Shown: positions 34,357 to 44,168 of the stretch, one piece after another
Position numbering within the stretch: position 1 is the first letter of the stretch
How the letters are laid out: each line of letters opens with the position of its first letter
Origin: Rheinheimera pacifica
Lineage (GTDB): Bacteria; Pseudomonadota; Gammaproteobacteria; Enterobacterales; Alteromonadaceae
Length of the DNA: 64,000 bases
NCBI RefSeq assembly: GCF_024809855.1
Contig: NZ_JANUEM010000010.1
Location: forward strand, 62,001-126,000
Direction: 5' to 3'
Program-made: the position numbers and the translations under genes
The notes under the pieces: model-generated
The model's input: the letters and a program-made list of their open reading frames with translations, nothing else
Told to the model about the DNA's origin: nothing
Databases searched by the model: none

Positions 34357-34917
34357 ATGGCACTAAAACATAAACCGTTAACCTTTAAGCTGGCTGTAAC
34401 CGCTCTGGCGATGTTTGGTTTTGGTTTTGCGCTGGTGCCGTTATATGACGTGTTCTGTGATCTGACCGGTTTAAATGGCAAAACCGCTGCAACGGCTGCC
34501 AGTGCAGATGCTGCACTGATTGATACCAGCCGTGAAGTGGTGATCGAGTTTATTGCCCGGCCAAACAAACAAATGCCCTGGGTGTTTAAGCCAGAGGTGC
34601 GCCGCATGACAGTGCACCCCGGTGAAATTCATATTATGAATTATCTGGCAGAAAACCCGACGGGGCGCATGATTGTTGGCCAGGCGGTACCGTCAGTATC
34701 ACCCGGTCAGGCCGCCTTGTACTTTCACAAAATAGAGTGTTTTTGCTTTACCCAGCAACAGTTAGCGGGCGGTAAAAACATGCTGATGCCGTTACAGTTT
34801 TATGTCGACCCGGCACTGCCCAGCCAGTTTTCCACCATTACGCTGTCGTACACGCTTTATGACGTAACCAGCGCCTGGACCGGTGATACTGCTGCGTCGT
34901 CACAACTTGGGGAATAA
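34357..34917 (+). CDS. ctaG: Cytochrome c oxidase assembly protein CtaG (Cox11)
   Basis: A 186-residue copper chaperone that delivers CuB to subunit I. One membrane helix lies at about 10-30, followed by a periplasmic immunoglobulin-like domain. The copper cysteines are in KIECFCFTQQ, and the LVPLYDVFCDLTGLNGKT start is typical. Located between coxA and coxC, the usual order in proteobacteria. Its stop is 1 base before coxC. Confidence 0.95.
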   Translation: MALKHKPLTFKLAVTALAMFGFGFALVPLYDVFCDLTGLNGKTAATAASADAALIDTSREVVIEFIARPNKQMPWVFKPEVRRMTVHPGEIHIMNYLAENPTGRMIVGQAVPSVSPGQAALYFHKIECFCFTQQQLAGGKNMLMPLQFYVDPALPSQFSTITLSYTLYDVTSAWTGDTAASSQLGE

Positions 34918-34918
34918 C

Positions 34919-35797
34919 ATGAGTAAAACCTACGAAAAATATTATGTTCCCGCCCAAAGCCCATGGCCGATAGTCGGCGCTGTGGCGCTGTTTTTAATTG
35001 CCTTTGGTGCAGGTAACTATGTTAACGAAGTGACCAGACAACAACCAGGTTATGGTGGCTATATGCTGGCAGCCGGTTTTGTCGTACTGATTTTTATGCT
35101 GTTTGGCTGGTTTAAAAACGTTATCGATGAATCGATGAGTGGTTTATATAGCGCACAGATGGACCGCTCATTTCGTCAGGGGATGAGCTGGTTTATTGTT
35201 TCCGAAGTCATGTTTTTTATGGCGTTCTTCGGTGCTCTATTCTATGGCCGGGTCATAGCGCTGGATTGGCTGAGCGGTGGCAGTAATAACGCCATGACAT
35301 TTGAAATTCTGTGGCCAAGTTTTGAAGCTATGTGGCCATTGCTGAAAACGCCGGGTGGCATTGAAACCCAGGCTATGCCCGCAACGGGCTTACCGATGAT
35401 TAACACTGCCATTCTGTTGCTTTCCTCAGTTACGCTACATTTTGCCCATACCGGGTTGGAGCAGAATAAACGCAGCCAGTTAAAAATAATGTTGCTGGTA
35501 ACCTTATTGCTGGGAGCTACTTTCCTGGGTTTACAGGTGTATGAATATATTCATGCTTACCGTGATCTGGGATTAACGCTGGCGTCAGGGTTTTACGGCA
35601 ATACGTTCTTTTTGCTGACCGGTTTTCACGGTATGCATGTGACGCTGGGGGCTATCATTTTGCTGTTTGTGTTTTTCCGGGTGCTTAAAGGCCATTTCAC
35701 GCCAGAGAAACACTTCGCCTTTCAGGCGGCTGCCTGGTACTGGCACTTTGTAGATGTAGTTTGGTTGTGCCTTTATGTATTTGTTTACGTGATCTGA
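34919..35797 (+). CDS. coxC: Cytochrome c oxidase subunit III
   Basis: A 292-residue, seven-helix subunit that stabilises the oxidase and its proton uptake. Recognised by SWFIVSEVMFFMAFFGALFYGRV, LLLSSVTLHFAHTGL, GLQVYEYIHAY, GFHGMHVTLGAI and the C-terminal AAWYWHFVDVVWLCLYVFVYV. The start is ATG 34919, with TTGGGGAATAAC before it; it follows ctaG after one base. Its 3' end faces the DUF2909 gene, 2 bases apart. Confidence 0.96.
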   Translation: MSKTYEKYYVPAQSPWPIVGAVALFLIAFGAGNYVNEVTRQQPGYGGYMLAAGFVVLIFMLFGWFKNVIDESMSGLYSAQMDRSFRQGMSWFIVSEVMFFMAFFGALFYGRVIALDWLSGGSNNAMTFEILWPSFEAMWPLLKTPGGIETQAMPATGLPMINTAILLLSSVTLHFAHTGLEQNKRSQLKIMLLVTLLLGATFLGLQVYEYIHAYRDLGLTLASGFYGNTFFLLTGFHGMHVTLGAIILLFVFFRVLKGHFTPEKHFAFQAAAWYWHFVDVVWLCLYVFVYVI

Positions 35798-35799
35798 TG

Positions 35800-36009
35800 T
35801 TAGTAAGGTCTGGGGTTCTGATCTAAGAACCCCAGTGCCTGCGCGATAAAGATCAGGATCAACACCAGAGCAGAAAACATGACTCGCCGACCAAGATAAC
35901 GTGACATTTTTATCTCTGGCTGAGGTTGGCGCAGCATTATCAGCCCTGCACGTACCAGATTAGCAATAATAAAAAGTAGTAGCGCTATGATAATAATTTT
36001 AAGCAACAT
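35800..36009 (-). CDS. DUF2909 twin-helix membrane protein, antisense inside the oxidase locus
   Basis: A 69-residue protein with two membrane helices (about 1-25 and 43-62) joined by a polar loop, matching the DUF2909 family often found opposite to SURF1 in proteobacterial cox loci. No biochemical role is established; an oxidase-assembly role is inferred from position. ATG 36009 has GGAGAG upstream and is preferred to a GTG three codons earlier. Its 5' end lies 26 bases from the SURF1 start, so their promoters overlap. Confidence 0.82.
   Translation of the reverse strand: MLLKIIIIALLLFIIANLVRAGLIMLRQPQPEIKMSRYLGRRVMFSALVLILIFIAQALGFLDQNPRPY
35810..35835. repeat. Perfect 10-bp hairpin in the overlap zone of coxC and DUF2909
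   Basis: CTGGGGTTCT (35810-35819) and AGAACCCCAG (35826-35835) pair fully around GATCTA. It lies just past the coxC stop but inside the last codons of DUF2909. There is no U-tract, so it may be a transcript-end stabiliser rather than a terminator. Confidence 0.7.
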
Positions 36010-36035
36010 GAGTAACACTCTCCGGGGTCGGCGTT

Positions 36036-36767
36036 ATGCGCGTTAAACTGGCTAACCAGATTTTCGCACTTAATACGCTGTGGGTCATTCTCACTTTGAC
36101 GGCTTTTGCCATTTTAATCAACTTGTCCTGGTGGCAGCTAAGCCGTGCCGCTGAAAAAACCGGGCAGCTTGCGCGTCTGGCGCAACTGCAGGCAGATGGT
36201 GCCGTTACGCCTGCGCAATTAACCCAACTGGCGGCTGCAGATATTGACGGCGTGCCGCTAAAAGGCCAGGCCAACTGGCTGGCGCCTTATATCTGGTTGC
36301 TGGATAACCAGATTGTTAATGGCAGAGTGGGTTATGACGTAATAGTGCCGGTACAGGCGGCGGGTATGGCCCGGCCATTGTTGGTTAATCTGGGCTGGCT
36401 GGCCGGGGCTGACAGCCGTGAAACATTGCCACAGTTTGATATGGCCAGCGAGGTTGAACTGGACGGTTTACTGCGTACTAAGGTAGATGGCCTGATGTTA
36501 CTTGGCCAGAATGCTGAAGACCACGGCCAGTGGCCAATGCGTATCCAGCAGATAGATTATGCTGAACTGGCGCAGCAAAGTGGCCTCGAGCTTTATCCCG
36601 CTGTGTTGTACCAACAGCAGGCTAGTAATTTTATACCGCATTATCAACCAGTTGTATTATCACCGGAGAAACACCGCGGTTACGCGCTGCAGTGGTTTTT
36701 GCTGGCAGTTGCTGTAGTTGGTGTGGCGTTAGCCGCCAGCCATCAGGGGAAAGCAAAATATGAATAA
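36036..36767 (+). CDS. SURF1 family oxidase assembly protein
   Basis: A 243-residue protein with an N-terminal membrane helix (about 14-34) and a C-terminal one (about 218-236) enclosing a periplasmic domain, the SURF1 layout. LSWWQLSRAAEK, DGVPLKGQ, GYDVIVPVQ, LVNLGWL and HRGYALQWF are family motifs. SURF1 helps place heme a in subunit I. It overlaps the next gene by 8 bases. Confidence 0.9.
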   Translation: MRVKLANQIFALNTLWVILTLTAFAILINLSWWQLSRAAEKTGQLARLAQLQADGAVTPAQLTQLAAADIDGVPLKGQANWLAPYIWLLDNQIVNGRVGYDVIVPVQAAGMARPLLVNLGWLAGADSRETLPQFDMASEVELDGLLRTKVDGLMLLGQNAEDHGQWPMRIQQIDYAELAQQSGLELYPAVLYQQQASNFIPHYQPVVLSPEKHRGYALQWFLLAVAVVGVALAASHQGKAKYE

Positions 36768-37272
36768 GAAAAAATTCCTGCTGTTATTTGTGTTGTGCTG
36801 CGCGTTGCCATTGCTGGCGGCCAAATTGGTACTGGAGTTTGGCTGGTTTAATAGCGGCGTTTCCAGTAAAGGCGAGTGGCAGCAAAGCGAAGTGTTTCTG
36901 TTAAGTGCTACAAATGCTAAAGCGCACTGGCGGTTGGCTGTTGCCCCCAAAGCAGAGTGCGATAAGCCGTGTCAGCAGGCGTTATATACTATTCAACAAC
37001 TTTATGTCGGGCTGGGGCGCAAACAGGTGCAAGTGCAACCGGTGCTGATCAGCGAACAGAGCCCGCCGAACGCTTACACCGCGTTTGCAAGGTACAGTGC
37101 TGCTCAGCCGGTACCTGAAACACTGCAAAACCGCATTTTACTGATTGACCAACAAGGGCTGGTGCTGCTGAGTTACCCGGTGCCGTCAGCACAAACTGAA
37201 CTGGCAAATACCGCCAGGGCTATCCGTCAAGACTTACTTAAGCTGCTTAACTATGATCGGACTAGCGTATGA
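36760..37272 (+). CDS. SCO-like membrane-anchored protein of unknown function
   Basis: A 170-residue protein with one membrane helix (about 5-22) and a periplasmic part carrying C67 and C71 in ECDKPCQQAL, a CxxxC pair at the position where SCO has its copper site. Later NRILLIDQQGLVLLSY lines up with the SCO stretch before its third strand, but the copper-binding histidine of SCO is absent. Such genes are common between SURF1 and ctaA in gammaproteobacteria and are usually left unnamed. A thioredoxin-like role in copper or thiol handling is my inference. Confidence 0.75.
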   Translation: MNKKKFLLLFVLCCALPLLAAKLVLEFGWFNSGVSSKGEWQQSEVFLLSATNAKAHWRLAVAPKAECDKPCQQALYTIQQLYVGLGRKQVQVQPVLISEQSPPNAYTAFARYSAAQPVPETLQNRILLIDQQGLVLLSYPVPSAQTELANTARAIRQDLLKLLNYDRTSV

Positions 37273-37286
37273 GAGGGAGCCAGCGT

Positions 37287-38288
37287 ATGAAAACACAACA
37301 ATGGCTGGCGACCATCGCCGTTTTTCTTACTATGGGCGTTATTTTACTGGGGGCCTATACCCGGTTGACAGATGCCGGGCTTGGCTGCCCTGACTGGCCC
37401 GGTTGTTATGGTTTTTTAAAGGTTCCCAAGCAGGAGCATCATATAGCGGCAGCTATGGAGGCATTTCCAGAGCGGCCACTGGAAGCGCATAAAGCCTGGA
37501 ACGAAATGGTGCACCGCTATTTTGCCGGTAGCCTGGGGTTGTTAATTGCGGCAATATTTTTCGTCGCTTTACTGCGCAAACAAAGTAGTAAGGTCATACC
37601 CACTGCTTTGTTGGCACTGGTGGTGTTTCAGGCGGCGCTCGGTATGTGGACAGTAACGCTGAATTTACTGCCGCTGGTGGTAATGGGGCACTTGCTGGGT
37701 GGCTTTACACTGCTAAGTTTGCTGGCCGTGTACTGGTTAAAATTGCATCCTGATTACCGGGTGTATGAACCACAGCTTATATCACTAAAGCCTTTTGCGA
37801 TGCTGGCAATTGCTGTTTTAACCGTGCAGATAGCCCTGGGCGGCTGGACAGCAGCGAATTATGCGGCACTGGCCTGTATAGAGTTACCGGTATGTGAAGC
37901 CGGCTGGCTGCAACGAATGAATATCAGTGAAGCCTTTGATTTACACCTGGGGCATGACGATTACGAATACGGTGTAATGTCGGCGGAAGCGCGCCAGACT
38001 GTGCATGTGTTCCACCGCTTTGGCGCTGCGATAACTTTAATTGTGTTGTCAGCTTTTCTGCTGCAACTGTGGCGCCATGTGACCAGCACATTATTAAAGC
38101 GGCTTACTTTAGCCGCAGCAGCGTTACTGCTGCTACAGTTTAGCCTGGGGGTACTCAATGTAGCGCTGCATTTACCGCTGGCTAACGCGGTGGCGCATAA
38201 CTTTGTGGCGGCTAATTTATTAATGTTGCTGGTAATAATTTGCATGCAATTGCGTACAACTCAGCCTGCCAGCAAGGAGAGCTTATGA
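37287..38288 (+). CDS. ctaA: Heme A synthase (COX15/CtaA)
   Basis: A 333-residue, eight-helix enzyme that oxidises the methyl group of heme O to give heme A. Family motifs: [49 protein letters not shown] and in the second half [11 protein letters not shown] and [13 protein letters not shown], carrying the four heme-binding histidines. ATG 37287 has GGAG nine bases upstream; an ATG six codons earlier is possible. It overlaps cyoE by 4 bases (ATGA). Confidence 0.93.
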   Translation: MKTQQWLATIAVFLTMGVILLGAYTRLTDAGLGCPDWPGCYGFLKVPKQEHHIAAAMEAFPERPLEAHKAWNEMVHRYFAGSLGLLIAAIFFVALLRKQSSKVIPTALLALVVFQAALGMWTVTLNLLPLVVMGHLLGGFTLLSLLAVYWLKLHPDYRVYEPQLISLKPFAMLAIAVLTVQIALGGWTAANYAALACIELPVCEAGWLQRMNISEAFDLHLGHDDYEYGVMSAEARQTVHVFHRFGAAITLIVLSAFLLQLWRHVTSTLLKRLTLAAAALLLLQFSLGVLNVALHLPLANAVAHNFVAANLLMLLVIICMQLRTTQPASKESL

Positions 38289-39196
38289 CTGCCATTACAC
38301 GTTCACGCGCGGGTATCAGCCGGGCACGCGACTATCTGGAACTGACCAAGCCTAAAGTTGTGGCCTTGCTGGTACTTACAGCCTGGGTTGGCATGATGCT
38401 GGCAGTGCCCGGCTTACCCGATTTAACCACCTTACTGGCTGCTACGTTGGGGATTAGTTTGTTATCTGCGGCGGCAGCTGCCATAAACCACGTAGTAGAT
38501 AAACGTATTGATGCCCAAATGGCGCGTACCTACAGCCGGCCCGTGGCTAAAGGCCGTGTCAGTGGCGCCGAAGCTACAGCTTTTGCGTTTAGCCTGGCAC
38601 TTATTGGCTTTGTGCTGTTGTATCTGACAGTCAATGCGCTAACGGCCTGGTTAACGCTGGCCAGCCTGTTTGGCTATGCCGTGGTATACACCATGTTTTT
38701 AAAGCGTGCTACGCCACAAAATATCGTTATTGGCGGCTTGGCTGGTGCTATGCCGCCGTTATTAGGTTGGACTGCCATAACCGGCGAGATCCACAGCCAT
38801 GCTTTGTTGCTGGTGATGATTATTTTTGCCTGGACACCGCCGCATTTCTGGGCGCTGGCAATTCACCGCCGTGATGACTATGCCAAAGTAAATATGCCGA
38901 TGTTGCCGGTAACGCATGGCATTGAATTTACCAAAAGTGTGATATGCCTTTATACAGTGCTGTTATTTATTGTCTGTTTAATGCCTTATCTGGTAGGGAT
39001 GAGCGGCGCTATTTATCTGACAGGCAGTGCGCTGCTTAATCTGCGTTTTATGCAGTATGCCTGGAAACTGAAATTTAATGCCGATGCCGGCACTGCTATG
39101 GCAACCTTTAAGTTTTCTATTGTTCATCTGATGGTATTATTTCTGCTGTTATTAGTAGACCACTACTTTAAGGTATCGCCGATCTATGTTTCGTAA
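38285..39196 (+). CDS. cyoE: Protoheme IX farnesyltransferase (heme O synthase)
   Basis: A 303-residue UbiA-type membrane prenyltransferase that adds a farnesyl group to heme B; the product feeds CtaA. The N-terminal [40 protein letters not shown] with its Asp-rich motif, and [27 protein letters not shown] are diagnostic. GGAGAG lies before the ATG at 38285. Also called ctaB. Confidence 0.95.
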   Translation: MTAITRSRAGISRARDYLELTKPKVVALLVLTAWVGMMLAVPGLPDLTTLLAATLGISLLSAAAAAINHVVDKRIDAQMARTYSRPVAKGRVSGAEATAFAFSLALIGFVLLYLTVNALTAWLTLASLFGYAVVYTMFLKRATPQNIVIGGLAGAMPPLLGWTAITGEIHSHALLLVMIIFAWTPPHFWALAIHRRDDYAKVNMPMLPVTHGIEFTKSVICLYTVLLFIVCLMPYLVGMSGAIYLTGSALLNLRFMQYAWKLKFNADAGTAMATFKFSIVHLMVLFLLLLVDHYFKVSPIYVS

Positions 39197-39827
39197 AGTG
39201 ATTTATGTTTTGCTTGCCGTAGCAGCAATGGTTGCCGGTGTACTGTTGTATCAGTTTTCTCAGGCCAGTGCTGAGCCTAAGCTGGCACTAGTTTATCCGC
39301 AGCCCAGAGCTCTGGCAGACTTTGCACTGACCGATCAGCATGGTGAAACAGTGAACCGTGAGCGTTTGTACGGCCAGTGGACGCTGGCATTTGTTGGTTA
39401 CACCTATTGCCCGGATATTTGCCCGTTAACCCTGGCTAAACTGGCTGGTGTGCAGCCCGAGTTAGCCGCAATGGTAAAGCAACCGCTTAAGGTATGGTTT
39501 ATTTCAGTAGACCCAAACCGGGATACCACCGAGCAGCTGAATAATTACGTCAGCTATTTTGAGCAAGCCAATGTGCTGGGGATGACAGCAGGCCATGATC
39601 AGCTATTCCCTTTTGTACGCCAGCTTGGGCTGATGTATGCACTTAGCAGCACGACACAGGAAAACTATCTGGTTGATCACAGTGCGTCAGTGGTGCTGAT
39701 AAATCCGCAGGGGCAGCTGGTGGCTATGTTTAAACCACCAATGCAGGTGGGGGAGCTGCCGGTTATAAACGCCGAGCAGCTGTTAGCAGATTTTCCGTTG
39801 GTGCTTAACAAACTTAACGCTAGTTAA
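39186..39827 (+). CDS. SCO1/SenC family copper chaperone
   Basis: A 213-residue membrane-anchored thioredoxin-like protein (helix about 4-22) that supplies copper to the CuA site of subunit II. Copper ligands are C75 and C79 in [15 protein letters not shown] and H165 in [10 protein letters not shown]. It overlaps cyoE by 11 bases and ends the oxidase operon. Its 3' end overlaps the convergent deacetylase by 8 bases. Confidence 0.93.
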   Translation: MFRKVIYVLLAVAAMVAGVLLYQFSQASAEPKLALVYPQPRALADFALTDQHGETVNRERLYGQWTLAFVGYTYCPDICPLTLAKLAGVQPELAAMVKQPLKVWFISVDPNRDTTEQLNNYVSYFEQANVLGMTAGHDQLFPFVRQLGLMYALSSTTQENYLVDHSASVVLINPQGQLVAMFKPPMQVGELPVINAEQLLADFPLVLNKLNAS

Positions 39828-40833
39828 GCCACGGCTGGGAATACCAGTAAAAATAGCCTTTTTTACTCAGCGACGGCGCGGTGCAGTTGTAACGGCTGCG
39901 GCCGCGGTTAAGCGCTTTGCCAGCGCTAACGCTAAAAGTGCTGTCGTCCAGCCACTGTGGTTGCAGCACTTCACTACCGGCAAAGCACTGCAGTTGGTTG
40001 CGGTTGAAATCTTCTACTTTTAATGACAGCTTCAGTTGGGGCGGGTTAGTGCTGATAACCGGGTTAACACCATGGTAATCGGTAATGTTAAACGCCAGGG
40101 TACGCAGTTTTTGCGCCAAATCTTTTAAATCAGCATATTGCCCTGCTGCCGGATAACGCGGAATACGGGTTAATACCGTATGGTTACCAACAGCGCCGGA
40201 TTGCTGGCCAATACCAATAAAACCCAGTTCAGTAACCAGTTGTTCCAGTTCACGGCTGTATTCGCCATAAGGGTAGGCCAGCCATTGATGGCGTTGGCCG
40301 GTTACCTGCTCAATTTTGTCTTCTGCTGCCAGAATGCTTTGCTTCATCCGCTCACGCCATTGGGCCTGGCTTTCGCCCGTTTCTGGCCTGGCCATATGTT
40401 CATGCCGCATAGCATGGTTTGCTACCAGTACACCATCGTCCGACATTTGCTTTACCTGCTGCCAGTTCAGTAAAGGACCGTTGCCTTTGTCTATACTGCC
40501 GGGGCTGATAAAAATGGTGTACGGATAACCAAATTCCTGCAGGATAGGATGCGCCGTGGTGAAGTTGTTTTCGTAGCTGTCGTCAAAGGTAATCACTATG
40601 CTGTCAGGTGCAACCGGCTCACCTTTTTGCAGTTGGTTGATCAGTACGTCAAGGCCGATAACCTGCAGGTTATTGTCTTTAAAGTACTGCAAATGGCCGC
40701 GCAGTTCGTCGGCGGTAACACTGCTTACACGCGGAGTATCGCTGGCAACATGATGGTAAATCAGCATTACCGCGGCCTGTGCCGGCAATGTCAGGCTAAG
40801 CAGCAATGCAACAAAACAAAAGAGTTTTTTCAT
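39820..40833 (-). CDS. Secreted polysaccharide deacetylase family protein
   Basis: A 337-residue protein with a signal peptide ending at AQA (about 20). The NodB-like domain shows the catalytic base in ITFDDSYENNF and metal histidines in VANHAMRHEHMARP. AYPYGEYSRELEQLV is a further family motif. The last about 100 residues form a beta-rich extra domain. It removes acyl groups from a polysaccharide of unknown identity, perhaps a cell-surface glycan. ATG 40833 is preferred since it starts the signal peptide. Confidence 0.88.
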   Translation of the reverse strand: MKKLFCFVALLLSLTLPAQAAVMLIYHHVASDTPRVSSVTADELRGHLQYFKDNNLQVIGLDVLINQLQKGEPVAPDSIVITFDDSYENNFTTAHPILQEFGYPYTIFISPGSIDKGNGPLLNWQQVKQMSDDGVLVANHAMRHEHMARPETGESQAQWRERMKQSILAAEDKIEQVTGQRHQWLAYPYGEYSRELEQLVTELGFIGIGQQSGAVGNHTVLTRIPRYPAAGQYADLKDLAQKLRTLAFNITDYHGVNPVISTNPPQLKLSLKVEDFNRNQLQCFAGSEVLQPQWLDDSTFSVSAGKALNRGRSRYNCTAPSLSKKGYFYWYSQPWLN

Positions 40834-40923
40834 AAACAGGGCACCCGCATGGCAATAAAACGAAGCCGTTTTATAGCACAAGCGGGCGTTAAACGCAGCT
40901 TTAGTCAGGTAAGCGGCCTGGGA

Positions 40924-41502
40924 TCAGTAGTAAGAGTGTTCGCCACGCTGGTGTTCGGTAATATCGCGTACGCCTTTCAGCTCACCGCTAAAGCGGTTTA
41001 GCAGTTCTTTCTCGATACCTTCTTTCAGTGTTAAATCAACTTGTGAACAGCCATTACAACCGCCGCCGAACTGCAAAATAGCTACGCCATCACTGGTTAG
41101 CTCCATTACGCTGACTCTGCCACCGTGATTAGCCAGTTGCGGGTTAATTTCGCTGTCAATCACGTACTGCACCCGTTCCATTAACGAAGCGTCGTCACTC
41201 ACCTTGCGTACTTTGGCGTTTGGCGCTTTTAATGTCAGCTGTGAACCCATCTGATCGGTAACAAAATCAATGTCGGCATCCACTAAAAATGGTTGGCTTT
41301 CGCTGTCCACTACCGCATCAAAACCGTTAAAGTTCAGGGCCAGGTCGGTGTCTTCTATGGCGTCTGGCGGGCAGTAAGATACGCCGCACTCCGCTTGTGC
41401 TGTGCCCGGGTTAACGACAAACACCCTGATATTTGTACCTGCCGGTTGCTTTGACAGCAGCTTGGCAAAGTGCTGCTGTGCCTGTTCTGAGATCGTGATC
41501 AT
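40924..41502 (-). CDS. nfuA: Fe-S biogenesis protein NfuA
   Basis: A 192-residue iron-sulfur carrier with an A-type degenerate N-terminal domain ([25 protein letters not shown]) and a C-terminal Nfu domain with the cluster motif [10 protein letters not shown]. It transfers 4Fe-4S clusters to target proteins under stress. In E. coli it sits next to gntX and bioH; here an M14 peptidase separates them. Confidence 0.96.
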   Translation of the reverse strand: MITISEQAQQHFAKLLSKQPAGTNIRVFVVNPGTAQAECGVSYCPPDAIEDTDLALNFNGFDAVVDSESQPFLVDADIDFVTDQMGSQLTLKAPNAKVRKVSDDASLMERVQYVIDSEINPQLANHGGRVSVMELTSDGVAILQFGGGCNGCSQVDLTLKEGIEKELLNRFSGELKGVRDITEHQRGEHSYY

Positions 41503-41627
41503 AATAGTACCTGACTAAATTACTAGGTTAATGGCTATGATACTCCTCCTGTTTCTTTGAAGCCAGCCCCGCTTGAGTTTTGCCGCCTGATCTGGCTAAC
41601 TTAGCCGCAGCCAAAAGGATATCATTT

Positions 41628-44168
41628 ATGAAATATTACATTACCCTGAGCGCTTTTCTGCTCAGTTTTTGCAGTGCCGCAGCTACTACATATGTGCCAG
41701 CGGTGACAGATTCAAGCCTGCCAGCACCACAACAGGTACTGGGGTTTCAGGTTGGTGAGTGGCATGCGCGCCATGACCAGATCCAGCGTTACTTTGAACA
41801 ACTGGCAGCCGCGTCTGGCCGTGCCCAGTTGGAAGTAATTGGCTACACGCATGAGCAACGGCCTTTGCTGCAGATGATCATATCATCTGAGCGGAATTTG
41901 CAGCGGCTGGATCAAATCCGCCAGCAGCATATTGCCGCTGCGCGCCGTGGAGAAGCCTCTGGCAGCGATGCTCCGGTGATTATCTGGCTGGGTTACAGCG
42001 TGCATGGCAATGAGCCCAGCGGTGCGAATGCCGCTATTTTGCTGGCTCAGTATCTGGCTGCTGCCAATAATGATGAAGTGCGCAACTGGCTGGATAATGC
42101 CGTTATTTTGCTGCAACCCACACTGAACCCGGATGGTCATGACCGCTTTGCACTATGGGCCAATATGCATAAAGGTGCATCACCGGTAGCAGATCCACAG
42201 CACCGCGAGCATAACGAACCGTGGCCAAATGGCCGGCCCAACCATTACTGGTTTGACCTAAACCGTGACTGGTTATTATTGCAGCACCCGGAAAGCTGGG
42301 CCCGTATCGCCCAGTATCAGCAATGGCTACCCAACGTGGTGGGCGACTACCATGAAATGGGCACCAACAGCAGTTACTTCTTTCAGCCGGGTATTCCCAG
42401 CCGCAATTACCCGTTAACGCCTAAGCGTAATTTTGAGCTAACCAGTGTACTGGCAAAATACCATGCTGCGGCTTTAGATCAGGCCGGGCAGCTGTATTAC
42501 ACCGAAGAAAGTTTTGACGATTTTTATGTGGGCAAAGGCTCTACCTATCCTGATATTCAGGGCAGCGTTGGCATTTTATTTGAACAGGCCAGTAGCCGTG
42601 GCCACCTACAGGACAGTATCAATGGCCCGCTAAGTTTCAGTGCCACTATTCAAAACCAGCTTACTACCTCTTTATCGACTATCCGCGGTGCGGTAGAGCA
42701 ACGGCGTGAGCTGTTGTCTTATCAGCAGGAATTTTATAAATCTGCGCTGCAGCAAGCGAAAAACAGTAAAGTTAAAGGCTATATGCTGACCGAAAGTGCG
42801 GATCAGACAAGATTGGCTGCACTGCTGGACATACTGCAACGCCATCATGTTGAGGTGTATCAGTTAAGCCGCGACTGGCAGGAAGACAACGAAAAATACC
42901 CGGCGTTCAGCAGCTACTATGTGCCACTGCAACAACCCCAATACCGGCTGATTAAAGCAATGTTCAGCACAGAGAAAAACTTCCCGGATAACACCTTTTA
43001 TGATGTGTCGGCCTGGACTTTACCCCATGCTTATAACATAAGCTTTGATACAGTAAACCGTGAACCGGCGCAATCGGGTCTGAGCGAAACCTGGCAAACC
43101 CGCCCGGCTGAGCCAGCAGTGTTGCCCACTGGTGCCTATGCTTATGCGTTTAGCTGGCAGGACCAACAAGCACCTTTGCTGTTACATGCCCTGTTAGCTG
43201 AAAAGCTGGTAGTGCGCTCTGCCATGGCAAACTTTACTGCACTCAGTGGCAATGGCGAAGTTAGCCTGCCTGCCGGCACTATGGTAATTGCTGCAGGCTT
43301 GCAGCAGCAAGATGACTGGTTTAACCGTTTGCAACGTGTACAGCAACGTTTCTCGCTGCCGGTGTATGCCATTAATTCTGGCCTAACGCCGCAGGGCAGC
43401 GATTTGGGCAGCCATAATTTTGCGGTAGTTAATTTACCCAGGGTATTACTGATGGCCGGGCCGGGTATTAATTCGACCGAAGCCGGTGAAGTCTGGTACA
43501 ACCTGGAGCGGCTGGCAGGCGTATCACCATCAATGGCTGAACCGCAGCAGTTAAGGCAATTAGATCTTACCCGGTATAGCCATATAGTGCTGCCGGATGG
43601 TAACTACAGCAGCTGGCGCGACAGTGAAGTGAGCTTGTTAAAACAGTGGCTGGATAACGGCGGTGTACTGTGGGGCCATAAGCGTGGTGCAGCCTGGCTG
43701 GCACAAACCGGTTTGCTTAAAGCTGATGTATGGCAGGGTGCGGAGATGAGCAGTCTTATTCCAGCCAACGACCTGAGTTACAAAGACAAAGAGTTGTTGG
43801 CAGGCAAACAACGTATTGCCGGGGCTATTTATCAGGCCGAGCTGGATTTAAGCCACCCGCTGACATTTGGTTATACCCGCACCACCTTGCCGGTATTTAA
43901 AAACAGCACCTTCCTGTTGCAGCCATCAGGATTCCCTTTTGTTAATGTGGCATTGTACAGCGCTGCGCCGCAACTGGCCGGTTACACTGCGCCAGAGTAT
44001 GTACCACGTATTGGCCAGAGTGCAGTTTTGCTGGCGCACAATGTCGGCAAAGGCCGGGTGATAGCCATGTCTGACAATCCGGTATTCCGGGGTTATTTTT
44101 ATGGCTCAAGCCGTTTATTGGTAAATGCACTGTATTTAGGCAGTAGTTTCAGCACGGCGGTAAATTAG
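41628..44168 (+). CDS. Secreted M14 family zinc carboxypeptidase
   Basis: An 846-residue protein with a signal peptide (residues 1-19, ending CSAAA). The M14 domain near residues 45-370 has the zinc motif HGNEPSG at about 125, the DLNRDWLLLQHPE segment with the substrate Arg, and GDYHEMG with the third zinc ligand region. The C-terminal half resembles glutamine-amidotransferase-like Rossmann text (RVLLMAGPGIN, HIVLPDGNYSSW). AAGGAT is upstream of the ATG. It probably trims peptides outside the cytoplasm. Confidence 0.9.
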   Translation: MKYYITLSAFLLSFCSAAATTYVPAVTDSSLPAPQQVLGFQVGEWHARHDQIQRYFEQLAAASGRAQLEVIGYTHEQRPLLQMIISSERNLQRLDQIRQQHIAAARRGEASGSDAPVIIWLGYSVHGNEPSGANAAILLAQYLAAANNDEVRNWLDNAVILLQPTLNPDGHDRFALWANMHKGASPVADPQHREHNEPWPNGRPNHYWFDLNRDWLLLQHPESWARIAQYQQWLPNVVGDYHEMGTNSSYFFQPGIPSRNYPLTPKRNFELTSVLAKYHAAALDQAGQLYYTEESFDDFYVGKGSTYPDIQGSVGILFEQASSRGHLQDSINGPLSFSATIQNQLTTSLSTIRGAVEQRRELLSYQQEFYKSALQQAKNSKVKGYMLTESADQTRLAALLDILQRHHVEVYQLSRDWQEDNEKYPAFSSYYVPLQQPQYRLIKAMFSTEKNFPDNTFYDVSAWTLPHAYNISFDTVNREPAQSGLSETWQTRPAEPAVLPTGAYAYAFSWQDQQAPLLLHALLAEKLVVRSAMANFTALSGNGEVSLPAGTMVIAAGLQQQDDWFNRLQRVQQRFSLPVYAINSGLTPQGSDLGSHNFAVVNLPRVLLMAGPGINSTEAGEVWYNLERLAGVSPSMAEPQQLRQLDLTRYSHIVLPDGNYSSWRDSEVSLLKQWLDNGGVLWGHKRGAAWLAQTGLLKADVWQGAEMSSLIPANDLSYKDKELLAGKQRIAGAIYQAELDLSHPLTFGYTRTTLPVFKNSTFLLQPSGFPFVNVALYSAAPQLAGYTAPEYVPRIGQSAVLLAHNVGKGRVIAMSDNPVFRGYFYGSSRLLVNALYLGSSFSTAVN

